Below are positions 1 through 7,194 of a stretch of 31,150 nt of DNA, piece by piece. A model generated the notes under the pieces. That model was not told the DNA's origin. It worked only from the letters and a program-made list of their open reading frames with translations, and did not search any database. The translations under genes were made by a program, and so were the position numbers. The first letter of the stretch is position 1. Every line of letters begins with the position of its first letter. The stretch comes from a virus, in IMG/VR virus record IMGVR_UViG_3300037516_000118, positions 1 through 31,150 of that record; one strand, given 5' to 3'.

Positions 1-74
1 GAGCTTCTTACGCGGTTAACTATCATTCAGTTTCTGATATCGTAACTTACGGAATTACGAACGCTGCGAATTAA
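1..74 (+). CDS. 3' end of the major capsid gene (duplicate of 31024-31097)
   Basis: This is the last part of the major capsid reading frame, ending with the TAA at 72-74. It exists only because the circular genome was opened inside the gene; the full gene is at 30144-31097. It is not a separate or truncated gene. Confidence 0.9.
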   Translation, partial: ASYAVNYHSVSDIVTYGITNAAN

Positions 75-94
75 TTAAATTAAATTATAAACTT

Positions 95-127
95 AAAAGG
101 GTGGTGCAATATACGCCACCCTTTTTT
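95..127 (+). terminator. Intrinsic terminator after the major capsid gene
   Basis: GGGTGGTG (99-106) pairs with CGCCACCC (114-121) around a 7-base loop, with one G-U pair. The stem is extended by AAAA (95-98) against TTTT, and a T run follows. The same structure is at 31118-31150. It would end capsid transcription before the tail-tube-like gene at 142. Confidence 0.9.
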
Positions 128-141
128 AATACTTAAATATT

Positions 142-687
142 ATGGCGTGCGATATAGCAAACGGAAGAGCAGAAAGCTGCAAAGATAGCGTAAGTGGTCT
201 ATTGGCTGTTTACCTAATTAATTACGGAATCAGTGCAGATGATGTAACTTATGACGGTACGGATACGGATTTGATTACTGCGGTTAATGGTATAGGTTCT
301 CTATACAAATTTGAGTTGAAAGGTGAAAACTCTTTTGACCAAGATATTAAAACGGATAGAAATACGGGAACAACGTACTTCGAACAAAAATTAAATATCA
401 AACTTAAAAAACAAGATATTGCAACTACTAAAATGATTAAGATTTTATCTTATGGTAGACCGCAAATAGTTGTACATACACGTGCTAATCAATTCTTTTT
501 AGTAGGACTTGAACAAGGTGCTGATGTGGTTTCAGGGACTATTGGTTCAGGTACTAAACTAGGAGATTTTAACGGATATTCTTTGAGCTTTATGGCTGAG
601 GAAAAAATACCTGCTAACTTCTTAGATTGTTCTACTGAAGCAGGATTAATTTCTTTATTTGATGGAGCTGGAGTTGTAGTTTCTTAA
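142..687 (+). CDS. Probable major tail (tube) protein
   Basis: This 181-residue protein is probably a virion structural protein. Near the C-terminus (about residues 130-160) it has a GTKLGDFNGYSLSF segment followed by an acidic E-E-K-I-P stretch. That pattern is typical of tail tube proteins, in which a strand ending in an acidic residue closes the beta sandwich. The N-terminus (MACDIANGR...CKDSVSG) resembles a family I associate with phages of Bacteroidota, but I cannot name it with certainty. It lies directly after the major capsid gene and is framed by terminators on both sides (95-127 and 708-737), which suggests a separately tuned, high-copy transcript. Another virion protein type cannot be excluded. 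Confidence 0.55.
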   Translation: MACDIANGRAESCKDSVSGLLAVYLINYGISADDVTYDGTDTDLITAVNGIGSLYKFELKGENSFDQDIKTDRNTGTTYFEQKLNIKLKKQDIATTKMIKILSYGRPQIVVHTRANQFFLVGLEQGADVVSGTIGSGTKLGDFNGYSLSFMAEEKIPANFLDCSTEAGLISLFDGAGVVVS

Positions 688-707
688 TAAATTATTACCT
701 AATATTA

Positions 708-737
708 AGAGCGTACATTTGATGTACGCTTTTTTTT
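708..737 (+). terminator. Intrinsic terminator after the tail-tube-like gene
   Basis: AGCGTACAT (710-718) pairs perfectly with ATGTACGCT (722-730) around a TTG loop, and an eight-T run (730-737) follows. It separates the 142-687 gene from the portal operon, so that operon needs its own promoter; a candidate starts at 738. Confidence 0.92.
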
Positions 738-774
738 GGTTACAAAAGTAGTATAATTTAGTTTATAAGTATGA
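738..774 (+). promoter_or_regulatory. Late start element, copy A
   Basis: One of three related 37-bp elements (738-774, 20293-20329, 29165-29201). All carry GG(T/G)TACAA at the left and AGTTTATA at the right, and all place the start-codon ATGA at the same distance. In this copy GGTTACAAAAGT is 738-749 and AGTTTATAAGTATGA is 760-774. It begins directly after a strong terminator, so transcription must restart here. Its similarity to the other copies stops at the start codon. I infer a phage late promoter giving a leaderless or nearly leaderless mRNA; a translation signal is the alternative. Confidence 0.6.
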
Positions 775-1103
775 TACTATTAAATGAAGGTGACGCAAAT
801 CAAACTATTAAATTTATTCCACGTGCGAATAGTTACGATACTATGATAGTTACTAATGAAAGTACAAATGTTAGCGAGAATATTACTATCGTTTCAAGTT
901 TAGTAGGTGACTATTATAATGAGATTGTAGCCTCATTTGACCTTACAAAAGATACGTTCTATTCACTTACTATTAAAGATGGTTCTGATATAGTATTTAA
1001 AGATAAGATTTTTATAAGTAATCAAAATAGTGAAACTTATTCACCTAATCAAAACGTATATACTAGCCACGTTTCTACAAATGACTTTATAATATATGAA
1101 TAA
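771..1103 (+). CDS. Hypothetical structural-module protein
   Basis: The protein has 110 residues, no membrane segment and alternating polar/hydrophobic strands, suggesting a small beta-rich domain. I do not recognise the family. It is the first gene of the portal operon, its start codon is the 3' end of a late start element, and its stop overlaps the portal start by 8 bp. A head or neck role is inferred from position only. Confidence 0.75.
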   Translation: MILLNEGDANQTIKFIPRANSYDTMIVTNESTNVSENITIVSSLVGDYYNEIVASFDLTKDTFYSLTIKDGSDIVFKDKIFISNQNSETYSPNQNVYTSHVSTNDFIIYE

Positions 1104-2874
1104 AATAGAAAATAAACGCCCTAATGTACACGTGTTAAGTTTAGCCTCATACGTTGCGCCAGAGCTTACAGAAAGTAAAGACGGGGATTACGTGCAATAT
1201 GGGGACAAAAATAGTTACTATAAATTCCTTATTGATAGATATACTAATTCAGCTACAAATAACGCGGTTATAAACGGAGTAAGTAGATTGATTTATGGTA
1301 AAGGTTTAACGGCATTAGATGCCGCGAGTAAACCAAATGATTACGCTTCATTTATTACTATGTTTAAAAGTGAAGACGTACGTAAATTAGTTATTGATTT
1401 AAAAATGTTAGGTCAATGCGCTATGCAAGTTTTATACTCTAAAGACCATAAAAAGGTTATTTCAGTACAACATATCAGTGTTCATCTTATATGCCCTGAA
1501 AAGTGCAATAAAGAGGGTAAAATTGCTAACTATTACTATTCCGATAATTGGGACAATGTAAAGGAGTACGCTCCGATGAAAGTCCCTGCATTTAATACGT
1601 CTAATTCTGATACTGAAATACTATTTGTAAAACCTTACAGCGTAGGTATGAAGTATTTTAGTGGTGTGGATTATCAAGGGGGTTTACCTTACGCAACCTT
1701 AGAAGAGGAAATAGCACAATACTTAATTACAGAAACTCAAAACAGTTTTAGTGGTACTAAGATAGTAAACGTTAACGGGGGGCGATACACAGATGAACAG
1801 CAAGATGATATTAGCAATAAGATAAAATCTAGTTTAACGGGGTCGAAAGGTCAAAAAGTAATAGTTGCGTTTAATGAAAATCAAGAGTTAGCTACAACCG
1901 TTGTAGATATTCCTTTGAACGATGCGCCAAAACATTACGAATACTTATCTACGGAATCAAGAGATAAGATTTTAACAGCTCACAATATTACAAGCCCTTT
2001 AATGTTTGGTATTATTACGGGTACTGGTTTTAGTTCTAATGCTGATGAGTTAGCTACGTCAATGACTGCTTTTGATAATACAATAGTACGTTCATTTCAA
2101 GACTTGCTAATAGATGCTTTTGATAGTATTTTAGCATTTAATAACATAACTTTAAAGTTACATTTTAAGACGTTAAACCCATTTGAGAAACCTATTGACG
2201 CTGCGCCACAAGTTGCTGCTAGTTTAAGCTCACAAAAAAGTGCTTTACAAGTCATTTTAGATGAGTGTGAGGATGCAGACCAAAATGATTGGATTATTGT
2301 AGATAGTAGAGATGTTGAATTAGATGATGAGGATGTATTAAATAATCATATTGATAGTCTTAATTCAGAACTACACGAAAAGCTAAACAAAAAAACTGTA
2401 TTAAGTAAATTGATTAATCTAGTAAGTACAGGAACTGCAAGACCTACAGCAATATCAAAACAAGATGAACTTGTTAAAGAACGTTATTTTAAAGTTAGGT
2501 ATAAATACGTAGGTAATAAATCCCCAGAACGCGACTTTTGTAACGCTATGCTAAGCGCAAATAAGTTATACAGAAAAGAAGATATTGATAAAATGAGTTC
2601 ACAAATAGTGAATGCAGGATTCGGAGAGTTTGGTGCAGATGTTTACGATATATTCAAATATAAAGGTGGTCCTAGATGCCATCATAAATTTGAACGCGTT
2701 ACAATGATGTACGACTTTAATAATGACAAAGCAGGATTACAAGAGATAGGAACTAGAGCTGCAGAAATTAGAGGTTTCAAAGTTACTAATCCTTTTGAGG
2801 TTTCTATATATCCAAACAATTTACCATTGAAAGGATTTTCTCCTAATAATACAAACTTACCTTCAGACGTTTAA
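1096..2874 (+). CDS. Portal protein
   Basis: At 592 residues this is the best portal candidate: the ring at the capsid vertex through which DNA is packaged and to which the neck attaches. The N-terminal half has the usual portal pattern of a short helix-rich entry (Y-K-F-L-I-D-R-Y-T-N-S near residue 45), an alpha/beta core, and a long stem-like region (about residues 200-340) with the S-T-E-S-R-D-K-I-L and S-P-L-M-F-G-I motifs common in portals of Bacteroidota phages. The C-terminal part (about 460-592) carries GGPRCHHKFERV, a Cys/His-containing tail also seen in large portals of this group, which could be a head-morphogenesis-like extension. The gene overlaps its upstream neighbour by 8 bp and is followed 3 bp later by a connector-like gene. 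Confidence 0.75.
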   Translation: MNKIENKRPNVHVLSLASYVAPELTESKDGDYVQYGDKNSYYKFLIDRYTNSATNNAVINGVSRLIYGKGLTALDAASKPNDYASFITMFKSEDVRKLVIDLKMLGQCAMQVLYSKDHKKVISVQHISVHLICPEKCNKEGKIANYYYSDNWDNVKEYAPMKVPAFNTSNSDTEILFVKPYSVGMKYFSGVDYQGGLPYATLEEEIAQYLITETQNSFSGTKIVNVNGGRYTDEQQDDISNKIKSSLTGSKGQKVIVAFNENQELATTVVDIPLNDAPKHYEYLSTESRDKILTAHNITSPLMFGIITGTGFSSNADELATSMTAFDNTIVRSFQDLLIDAFDSILAFNNITLKLHFKTLNPFEKPIDAAPQVAASLSSQKSALQVILDECEDADQNDWIIVDSRDVELDDEDVLNNHIDSLNSELHEKLNKKTVLSKLINLVSTGTARPTAISKQDELVKERYFKVRYKYVGNKSPERDFCNAMLSANKLYRKEDIDKMSSQIVNAGFGEFGADVYDIFKYKGGPRCHHKFERVTMMYDFNNDKAGLQEIGTRAAEIRGFKVTNPFEVSIYPNNLPLKGFSPNNTNLPSDV

Positions 2875-2877
2875 ATC

Positions 2878-3378
2878 ATGGCAGAAGCATTATTAATAAG
2901 TAGAGCGGATATTGTAAAGCATACAGCTATGAATGGAAACATTGATACTGATAAGTTTATACAGTTTATTAAGATAGCGCAGGATATACATATTCAAGGA
3001 TATACGGGTACTAATTTATTAAACAAACTAAAAGCTGATATTGTAGCGACTACTTTAGCAGGGAACTACATAACCCTAGTGAATACATATTTGAAACCTA
3101 TGTTAATTCACTGGGCGATGGTAGAGTATTTACCATTTGCAGCTTACATGATAGCAAACGGAGGTATATATAAAAAGGGTGCAGAAAATAGCGAGGTTGC
3201 TAGTAAAGCTGAAGTAGATTTTTTGATTGAAAAGGAACGAAGTATAGCAGAAAGTTATAGCAGTAGATTTGATAGTTACATGACTTATAATCAATCTTTA
3301 TTTCCTGAATATACAAATAATTCAAGTGACGATATTTACCCAAAACACAGCACAAATCTAGGAGGATGGAAACTATAA
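2878..3378 (+). CDS. Probable head-tail connector protein
   Basis: This 166-residue protein is mostly helical, with a pattern resembling the connector/adaptor proteins that follow portals in Bacteroidota phages (DUF6712-like). It begins with I-S-R-A-D-I-V-K-H, has a central Y-L-K-P-M-L-I-H-W-A segment and a Y-L-P-F-A motif. It would dock below the portal and seal the head. The call rests on resemblance and on its position 3 bp after the portal gene. Confidence 0.5.
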   Translation: MAEALLISRADIVKHTAMNGNIDTDKFIQFIKIAQDIHIQGYTGTNLLNKLKADIVATTLAGNYITLVNTYLKPMLIHWAMVEYLPFAAYMIANGGIYKKGAENSEVASKAEVDFLIEKERSIAESYSSRFDSYMTYNQSLFPEYTNNSSDDIYPKHSTNLGGWKL

Positions 3379-3473
3379 AGAAAACATACGAGCCTAAACA
3401 AGAGAATTTAGTTAAGCTAAAAGCATATATTAAAGAAATAAACAAAAAAGATGGCAGACAAAAAACTAAGTAG
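3366..3473 (+). CDS. Small basic hypothetical protein (35 aa)
   Basis: An ATG at 3366, preceded closely by GGAGG, opens a 35-residue frame that is rich in Lys (METIKKTYEPKQENL...). It overlaps the connector gene by 13 bp and the fibre gene by 23 bp. The overlaps at both ends match the coupled style of this genome, but the product is short and unrecognised, so a chance frame is possible. Confidence 0.4.
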   Translation: METIKKTYEPKQENLVKLKAYIKEINKKDGRQKTK

Positions 3474-4998
3474 TTATACAGCGAAAGCCGCAAAACCTGC
3501 TGCATTAGATTTACTACCTATATTGGAGTGGAATGGCGCAACGTATGACAATAAAACTATTACGGGCAGTAATTTATATACTGATACATTAATAACGTCT
3601 AATAACCTTTCTGATTTAACTAATGCTACAACAGCTAGAACTAATTTAAGCTTAGGAACTTTAGCTACTCAAAACGGTACATTTTCAGGCAGTTCTAGCG
3701 GAACGAATACGGGTGACCAAATAATTAGTGACGCTACAATTACGACTACTGATATTACTACCAATAATTTTTCTACTACTAAACATGGTTTTGTACCTAA
3801 AGGAACTAATGTAGGTAATTATCTTAAAGACGATGGTACATGGGCGGCAGTTTCAGGCGGTGGTAGTGCTACTGGCATTTGGGGAATATCAAATTCAAGT
3901 GGCGTTTACACTTATTATGCAACTTATCAATTAGCGGTGGCGGCGGCTACAAGTGGACAAACTATTGAAATGTTCGGTTCACAAACTGAATCAACGGCTA
4001 ATCATATCCTTAAGAACGGTGTTAATATTAATTATAACGGATATACTTTAACTTTTACAACTGGGTTTGGATTAATTGATAATAATGTTGCTTGTGAAGT
4101 TCAATTATTAAATGGAGAAATTAAAAAAGGAGTTAGTGGTCAAATTGCTATAACATTATCAAACTCTTCAACTATTATAAGAGGTAACGTATTAGTTAAT
4201 AGTTCTGTTGCTGGTTCTTTTGGATTATACGGACCCGCTACAATTTATGGATTACAATTCAAAGGAAATACTTGTTTATATTTATATTCAGCTAGTGCAA
4301 AAGGAAAGGCTTACGGAGTTACTATTAATTGTGTTGGTGGCAATGCTATTGGTTATGGCGAGATTTATAATTCAATAATTAATTCAACAGCTACAGATGG
4401 TAGTTATGCTGTTCAATATGTAACCGTTATTGCTAATTGTAGTGGCATAATAAATGGATGTATTTCATTTTATATGCAAGGAACACAAATCAGAAATAGC
4501 TCGTTTACAAATTTAACATCTTCTACTTGTACATTTGCATCTCAAGATGATAATTTTATTGACAATTGTTATTTTAGATGTTCGGCTTCTGTTTTTGCGA
4601 CAGGTAATGCGACAGGCAAAGGATTAATGAGTAACACTAAAATCTCTGGAGCTACTTATCTATGGCAAGCCGCTGGATATATTATAAACATGGATAAATG
4701 TACTTTAATTTCAGATACTTATTGGAATTTTTATTTGTCTAACGGTGCGACATTTAATTTCTGTACATTCATTGTCAGAGATACAGTAAATTCATTTGAA
4801 GATTTAGTTTCTGGAACTGTAAAATTAAACAATTGTAAATTTCAATTATTCAATGCTGCAGCTTATCCTGTTTATGGGGCAAGTGCAAAAAACTTCACAG
4901 CATCAAATAACACATATAACACAACAAACTTCCAATTGAATATGACAAACTTACAAACATATACAGCAGATGCAGTTGGTAATCAAAGATTAAACTAA
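3451..4998 (+). CDS. Tail fibre / receptor-binding protein with beta-helix
   Basis: The protein has 515 residues. The first ~45 (KLSSYTAKAAKPAALDLLP) look like a short virion anchor. A Ser/Thr/Gly-rich shaft follows, including NLSDLTNATTARTNLSLGTL and SSGTNTGDQ, a motif widely shared among phage fibres. From about residue 175 to the end, repeated short strands with N-C and N-G turns (for example I-N-C-V-G-G, I-I-N-G-C-I, F-I-D-N-C-Y) indicate a right-handed parallel beta-helix. It probably binds or degrades a cell-surface glycan. No catalytic residues can be assigned by eye. It lies between head genes and lysis genes, away from the tape measure. Confidence 0.75.
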   Translation: MADKKLSSYTAKAAKPAALDLLPILEWNGATYDNKTITGSNLYTDTLITSNNLSDLTNATTARTNLSLGTLATQNGTFSGSSSGTNTGDQIISDATITTTDITTNNFSTTKHGFVPKGTNVGNYLKDDGTWAAVSGGGSATGIWGISNSSGVYTYYATYQLAVAAATSGQTIEMFGSQTESTANHILKNGVNINYNGYTLTFTTGFGLIDNNVACEVQLLNGEIKKGVSGQIAITLSNSSTIIRGNVLVNSSVAGSFGLYGPATIYGLQFKGNTCLYLYSASAKGKAYGVTINCVGGNAIGYGEIYNSIINSTATDGSYAVQYVTVIANCSGIINGCISFYMQGTQIRNSSFTNLTSSTCTFASQDDNFIDNCYFRCSASVFATGNATGKGLMSNTKISGATYLWQAAGYIINMDKCTLISDTYWNFYLSNGATFNFCTFIVRDTVNSFEDLVSGTVKLNNCKFQLFNAAAYPVYGASAKNFTASNNTYNTTNFQLNMTNLQTYTADAVGNQRLN

Positions 4999-5010
4999 TA
5001 AATAAATAAA

Positions 5011-5178
5011 ATGATAGAAATAGGACAAATTATAGCACAGCTAAAAATGGCTGAAAATTTAAGAATAATTACTCAAGACTTAAACGGGGACAATGTTAAA
5101 GTTTTAGTCTGGGAAGATTTTACAGTTGAAGAACAAGCGCAATTAAATTCGTGTGTAGACATGATTAAAGCTAAATAA
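5011..5178 (+). CDS. Small hypothetical protein following the fibre gene (55 aa)
   Basis: ATG at 5011 to TAA at 5178. The product starts M-I-E-I-G-Q-I-I-A-Q-L-K and contains a V-W-E-D-F-T-V-E-E-Q-A-Q-L segment typical of small helical phage proteins. It sits 12 bp after the fibre gene and 11 bp before the membrane protein at 5190. A fibre chaperone role is conceivable but unsupported. Confidence 0.6.
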   Translation: MIEIGQIIAQLKMAENLRIITQDLNGDNVKVLVWEDFTVEEQAQLNSCVDMIKAK

Positions 5179-5189
5179 TTTTTTAAGAT

Positions 5190-5408
5190 ATGTTACAATT
5201 CGTAGAGATAACAAAAAAGTATGGAGTGACAGGAGTGCTAGCTTGTTGGCTATGGATTACAAATTCACGAGTACAAGCATTAGAGGCTAAATTAGAACAT
5301 TGTTACGAGTTAAGAATGGCAAACGGAAATTTAAAAGCTAATAGAATGTATAGTAAATCAATTAATTTTGCTATCTTGCCAGACAAATTTAAAATAAAAA
5401 AAGGATGA
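5190..5408 (+). CDS. Small membrane protein, holin/spanin-like
   Basis: This 72-residue protein has one N-terminal membrane segment (about residues 10-25, Y-G-V-T-G-V-L-A-C-W-L-W-I) and a short coiled segment after it (V-Q-A-L-E-A-K-L). Its position directly before a second small membrane protein and the M15 endopeptidase points to the lysis cassette. A holin or a spanin-like partner is inferred. Its stop overlaps the next start by 4 bp (ATGA). Confidence 0.6.
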   Translation: MLQFVEITKKYGVTGVLACWLWITNSRVQALEAKLEHCYELRMANGNLKANRMYSKSINFAILPDKFKIKKG

Positions 5409-5602
5409 GAAATTTAAAAGAAGTTAAAAAGAGATGGAACGCGGAAACGCCAATGTTTTTTAAGAAGTTAATCCACTTAGGAATAGTAATAGGTTTAGTT
5501 GGTGGCGCGTTAATTACGTTACCTGCTACAGCTTCAGTAGGCGCGGTATTAGTTACAATCGGAACGACTGCGGCAACGGTTTCAAAGTTTGCTAAAATAT
5601 AA
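5405..5602 (+). CDS. Probable holin
   Basis: This 65-residue protein has a basic, tryptophan-containing N-terminus (MRNLKEVKKRWNAETPMFFKK) and two hydrophobic stretches (about residues 24-40 and 43-58) separated by a short turn, as in a class II-like holin. It overlaps the previous gene by 4 bp and ends 2 bp before the M15 endopeptidase. It would permeabilise the inner membrane so the lysins can reach peptidoglycan. Confidence 0.65.
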   Translation: MRNLKEVKKRWNAETPMFFKKLIHLGIVIGLVGGALITLPATASVGAVLVTIGTTAATVSKFAKI

Positions 5603-5604
5603 GT

Positions 5605-6063
5605 ATGATAACAACTGCTGAATGTATTAAAAGATACGGAAAGCCAAACGAGGGCGGGGTCGGTTATTTAGAAAGTATTACTTTGCCTTATCCAATGGTT
5701 TATGATGGCAAGCCTGTGAACAAAATGAGATGCCATAGGCTTGTTAAACAAAACTTTTTAGACGTGTTTAATGAGTTACTAAGTGTTTACACGTATCCTG
5801 AAATTGTACGTTTAGGGATAGATAAGTTTGGCGGTTGTTTCAATTACAGAAAAATGCGAGGTGGTACAGAGTTTAGCCGCCATTCATGGGGCATAGCAAT
5901 TGATTTAGACCCTCAAAGAAACCAATTAAAAGAAACTAATAAGACTGCTAGATTTGCACGTCCTGAGTACGCTAAAATGATTGACATATTCTATAAACAT
6001 GGATTTGTTTCTTTAGGTAGGGAAAAGAACTACGATTGGATGCACTTTCAGATAAAGCGTTAA
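5605..6063 (+). CDS. M15-family peptidase (VanY/endolysin-like endopeptidase)
   Basis: The protein has 152 residues and contains the zinc-peptidase signature SxHxxGxAxD (S91, H93, G96, A98, D100) plus the third metal ligand in DWMHF (H147), at the spacing known for VanX/VanY and phage L-Ala-D-Glu or D-Ala-D-Ala peptidases. It would cut peptide stems of peptidoglycan. There is no signal peptide, so release depends on the holin genes just upstream. It is one of two wall-degrading enzymes in this block; the other is the lysozyme at 6739. Confidence 0.88.
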   Translation: MITTAECIKRYGKPNEGGVGYLESITLPYPMVYDGKPVNKMRCHRLVKQNFLDVFNELLSVYTYPEIVRLGIDKFGGCFNYRKMRGGTEFSRHSWGIAIDLDPQRNQLKETNKTARFARPEYAKMIDIFYKHGFVSLGREKNYDWMHFQIKR

Positions 6064-6137
6064 TTATCAGTAACTTATGATTATAAATAAAATAACCTAA
6101 AAGCATTTATAATATAAAATTATTTCGTATATTTATG

Positions 6138-6190
6138 TTGGAGTTAAGGCTTAGCGGTCTTATGCAAAAGGTTCACGTTCCTGCTCCATT
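6138..6190 (+). ncRNA. Possible tRNA-like leader structure without an anticodon arm
   Basis: TGGAG (6139-6143) can pair with CTCCA (6184-6188). Between them, TAAG and CTTA close a 10-base loop GCTTAGCGGT that resembles a tRNA D-arm. AGG (6169-6171) and CCT (6180-6182) close a loop beginning TTCACG, like a T-arm with one extra base. No anticodon arm is present. It lies in the 159-bp gap before the HNH gene. The short stems make chance folding quite possible. Confidence 0.22.
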
Positions 6191-6218
6191 ATTTTAACAA
6201 CGTGAATAAAAACGTGAA
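6172..6218 (+). promoter_or_regulatory. Hairpin-forming repeats over the HNH start region
   Basis: TTCACGTT (6172-6179) is the exact complement of two downstream copies of AACGTGAA (6199-6206 and 6211-6218). Each downstream copy contains an in-frame GTG start (6202, 6214), and the likely ATG start is at 6223. Two mutually exclusive hairpins could form and mask the start region, suggesting translational control of the nuclease gene. The pairing is seen in the sequence; its role is inferred. Confidence 0.4.
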
Positions 6219-6222
6219 AACA

Positions 6223-6735
6223 ATGGAAGAAATTTTTAGAAATATACCAACCTATGAAGGTTTATATCAAGTAAGTAATTTAGGTAATGTTAAAAGTTTA
6301 TCTAAATATATAATAAGGGGTAATAGTAATTATTACACAAAAGAAAAAATATTAATAAATAAAGTAGATGGAGGTGGATATCTTTTTGTTTGTTTTTGCG
6401 TGAATCAAAATAGAAAATATTTTAAGGTTCATAAATTAGTAGCAATGGCTTTTTTAAATCATATTCCTGACGGCACTCAAAAAATAGTTGTAGACCATAT
6501 TAATAATGATAAAAATAATAATAGATTAGATAATTTACAATTATTAAATCAAAGACAAAACTCATCTAAAAATCATAAAAATAAAACTTCTAAATATGTT
6601 GGAGTTAGTTTTATTAGATATAATAAATGGAGGGCGTCAGTTACATATAAAGGTAAAACAGTAAATTTAGGAGAATATAATTGCGAAACATTAGCATTTA
6701 CTAAATATAATAATTTTTTAAATAAAATAAAATAA
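6223..6735 (+). CDS. NUMOD4/HNH homing endonuclease
   Basis: This is a free-standing homing endonuclease of about 170 residues counted from the ATG at 6223. In-frame GTG codons at 6202 and 6214 are alternative starts. Order of domains: NUMOD4-like (I-P-T-Y-E-G-L-Y-Q-V-S-N-L-G-N-V-K-S-L, near residues 8-27), HNH core (V-H-K-L-V near 69, DHINNDKNNNRLDN near 91-104), then an AP2-like DNA-binding region (KYVGVSFIRYNKWRASV, about 124-140). It would make a site-specific DNA cut that spreads its own gene. It interrupts the lysis cassette, its codons look even more AT-rich than those of its neighbours, and it has its own structured leader; all fit a late arrival. Confidence 0.88.
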   Translation: MEEIFRNIPTYEGLYQVSNLGNVKSLSKYIIRGNSNYYTKEKILINKVDGGGYLFVCFCVNQNRKYFKVHKLVAMAFLNHIPDGTQKIVVDHINNDKNNNRLDNLQLLNQRQNSSKNHKNKTSKYVGVSFIRYNKWRASVTYKGKTVNLGEYNCETLAFTKYNNFLNKIK

Positions 6736-6738
6736 AAT

Positions 6739-7176
6739 ATGAAAACATCACAGAATGCAATTGAATTGATAAAATTATTTGAGGGATGTAAATTGAAATC
6801 TTATAAATGCCCTGCTGGCGTTTGGACTATAGGTTATGGTTCAACTTACTACTTAGATGGTAGCAAAGTTCTAATGGGTCAAAAGATTAGCCAAATAGAA
6901 GCTGATATGTTACTGCTAAAGCTATTGCCTAAATACGAGGCTACAGTAATTAAAAATATTAAGGTTACTTTAAATCAAAACCAATTTGACGCCCTTGTAT
7001 CGTTTTGTTGGAACTGTGGAAGCTCACAAACTTTGTTTAGATTAGTAAACCAAAAAGCTACGGATGAAGTAATTTATGACTGGTTAATAAATCATTATAT
7101 TATGGGAGGTGGTAAAGTGCTTCCAGGATTAATAAGACGTAGAAGAGCTGAAGCTAATTTGTTTATTAAGAAATAA
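6739..7176 (+). CDS. Lysozyme (GH24-type endolysin)
   Basis: The 145-residue protein matches phage muramidases: LIKLFEGCKLKSY followed by GVWTIGYGST. The catalytic set is E15, C24 and T30, the E-8-[D/C]-5-T spacing of GH24 endolysins, with Cys replacing the more usual Asp. W112-L113 and the R-R-R-R-A-E-A-N-L-F ending are also typical. There is no signal-anchor segment, so export depends on the holin. It sits 3 bp after the HNH gene, while the M15 peptidase lies on the HNH gene's other side. The early promoter at 7158-7188 overlaps its 3' end. Confidence 0.9.
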   Translation: MKTSQNAIELIKLFEGCKLKSYKCPAGVWTIGYGSTYYLDGSKVLMGQKISQIEADMLLLKLLPKYEATVIKNIKVTLNQNQFDALVSFCWNCGSSQTLFRLVNQKATDEVIYDWLINHYIMGGGKVLPGLIRRRRAEANLFIKK

Positions 7177-7188
7177 TCACTATATTTG
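7158..7188 (+). promoter_or_regulatory. Early promoter, Bacteroidota consensus
   Basis: TTTG (7158-7161), 19 bp, then TATATTTG (7181-7188): an exact match to the -33/-7 form used by the primary sigma factor of Bacteroidota. The start point would be near 7195. The core AATAATCACTATATTTGTA (7172-7190) recurs at 10672-10690 with one difference. Confidence 0.75.
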
Positions 7189-7194
7189 TATGGG

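Larger units (their letters stand above)
1..127. repeat. Terminal direct repeat (left copy)
   Basis: Bases 1-127 are identical to 31024-31150, the last base of the window. The repeat holds the final codons of the major capsid gene and its terminator. An end-to-end overlap of exactly 127 bp is what a de Bruijn assembler with k=127 leaves on a circular or circularly permuted molecule. I therefore read the window as one complete 31,023-bp genome and not as a phage with true 127-bp terminal repeats. The physical ends and the packaging mode cannot be read from this. Confidence 0.95.

Noticed and set aside
6128-6135. Promoter box TATATTTA before the HNH gene
   Set aside because: Imperfect -7 box and only TTTA at -33; it could start the HNH leader near 6142, but support is too weak for a feature.
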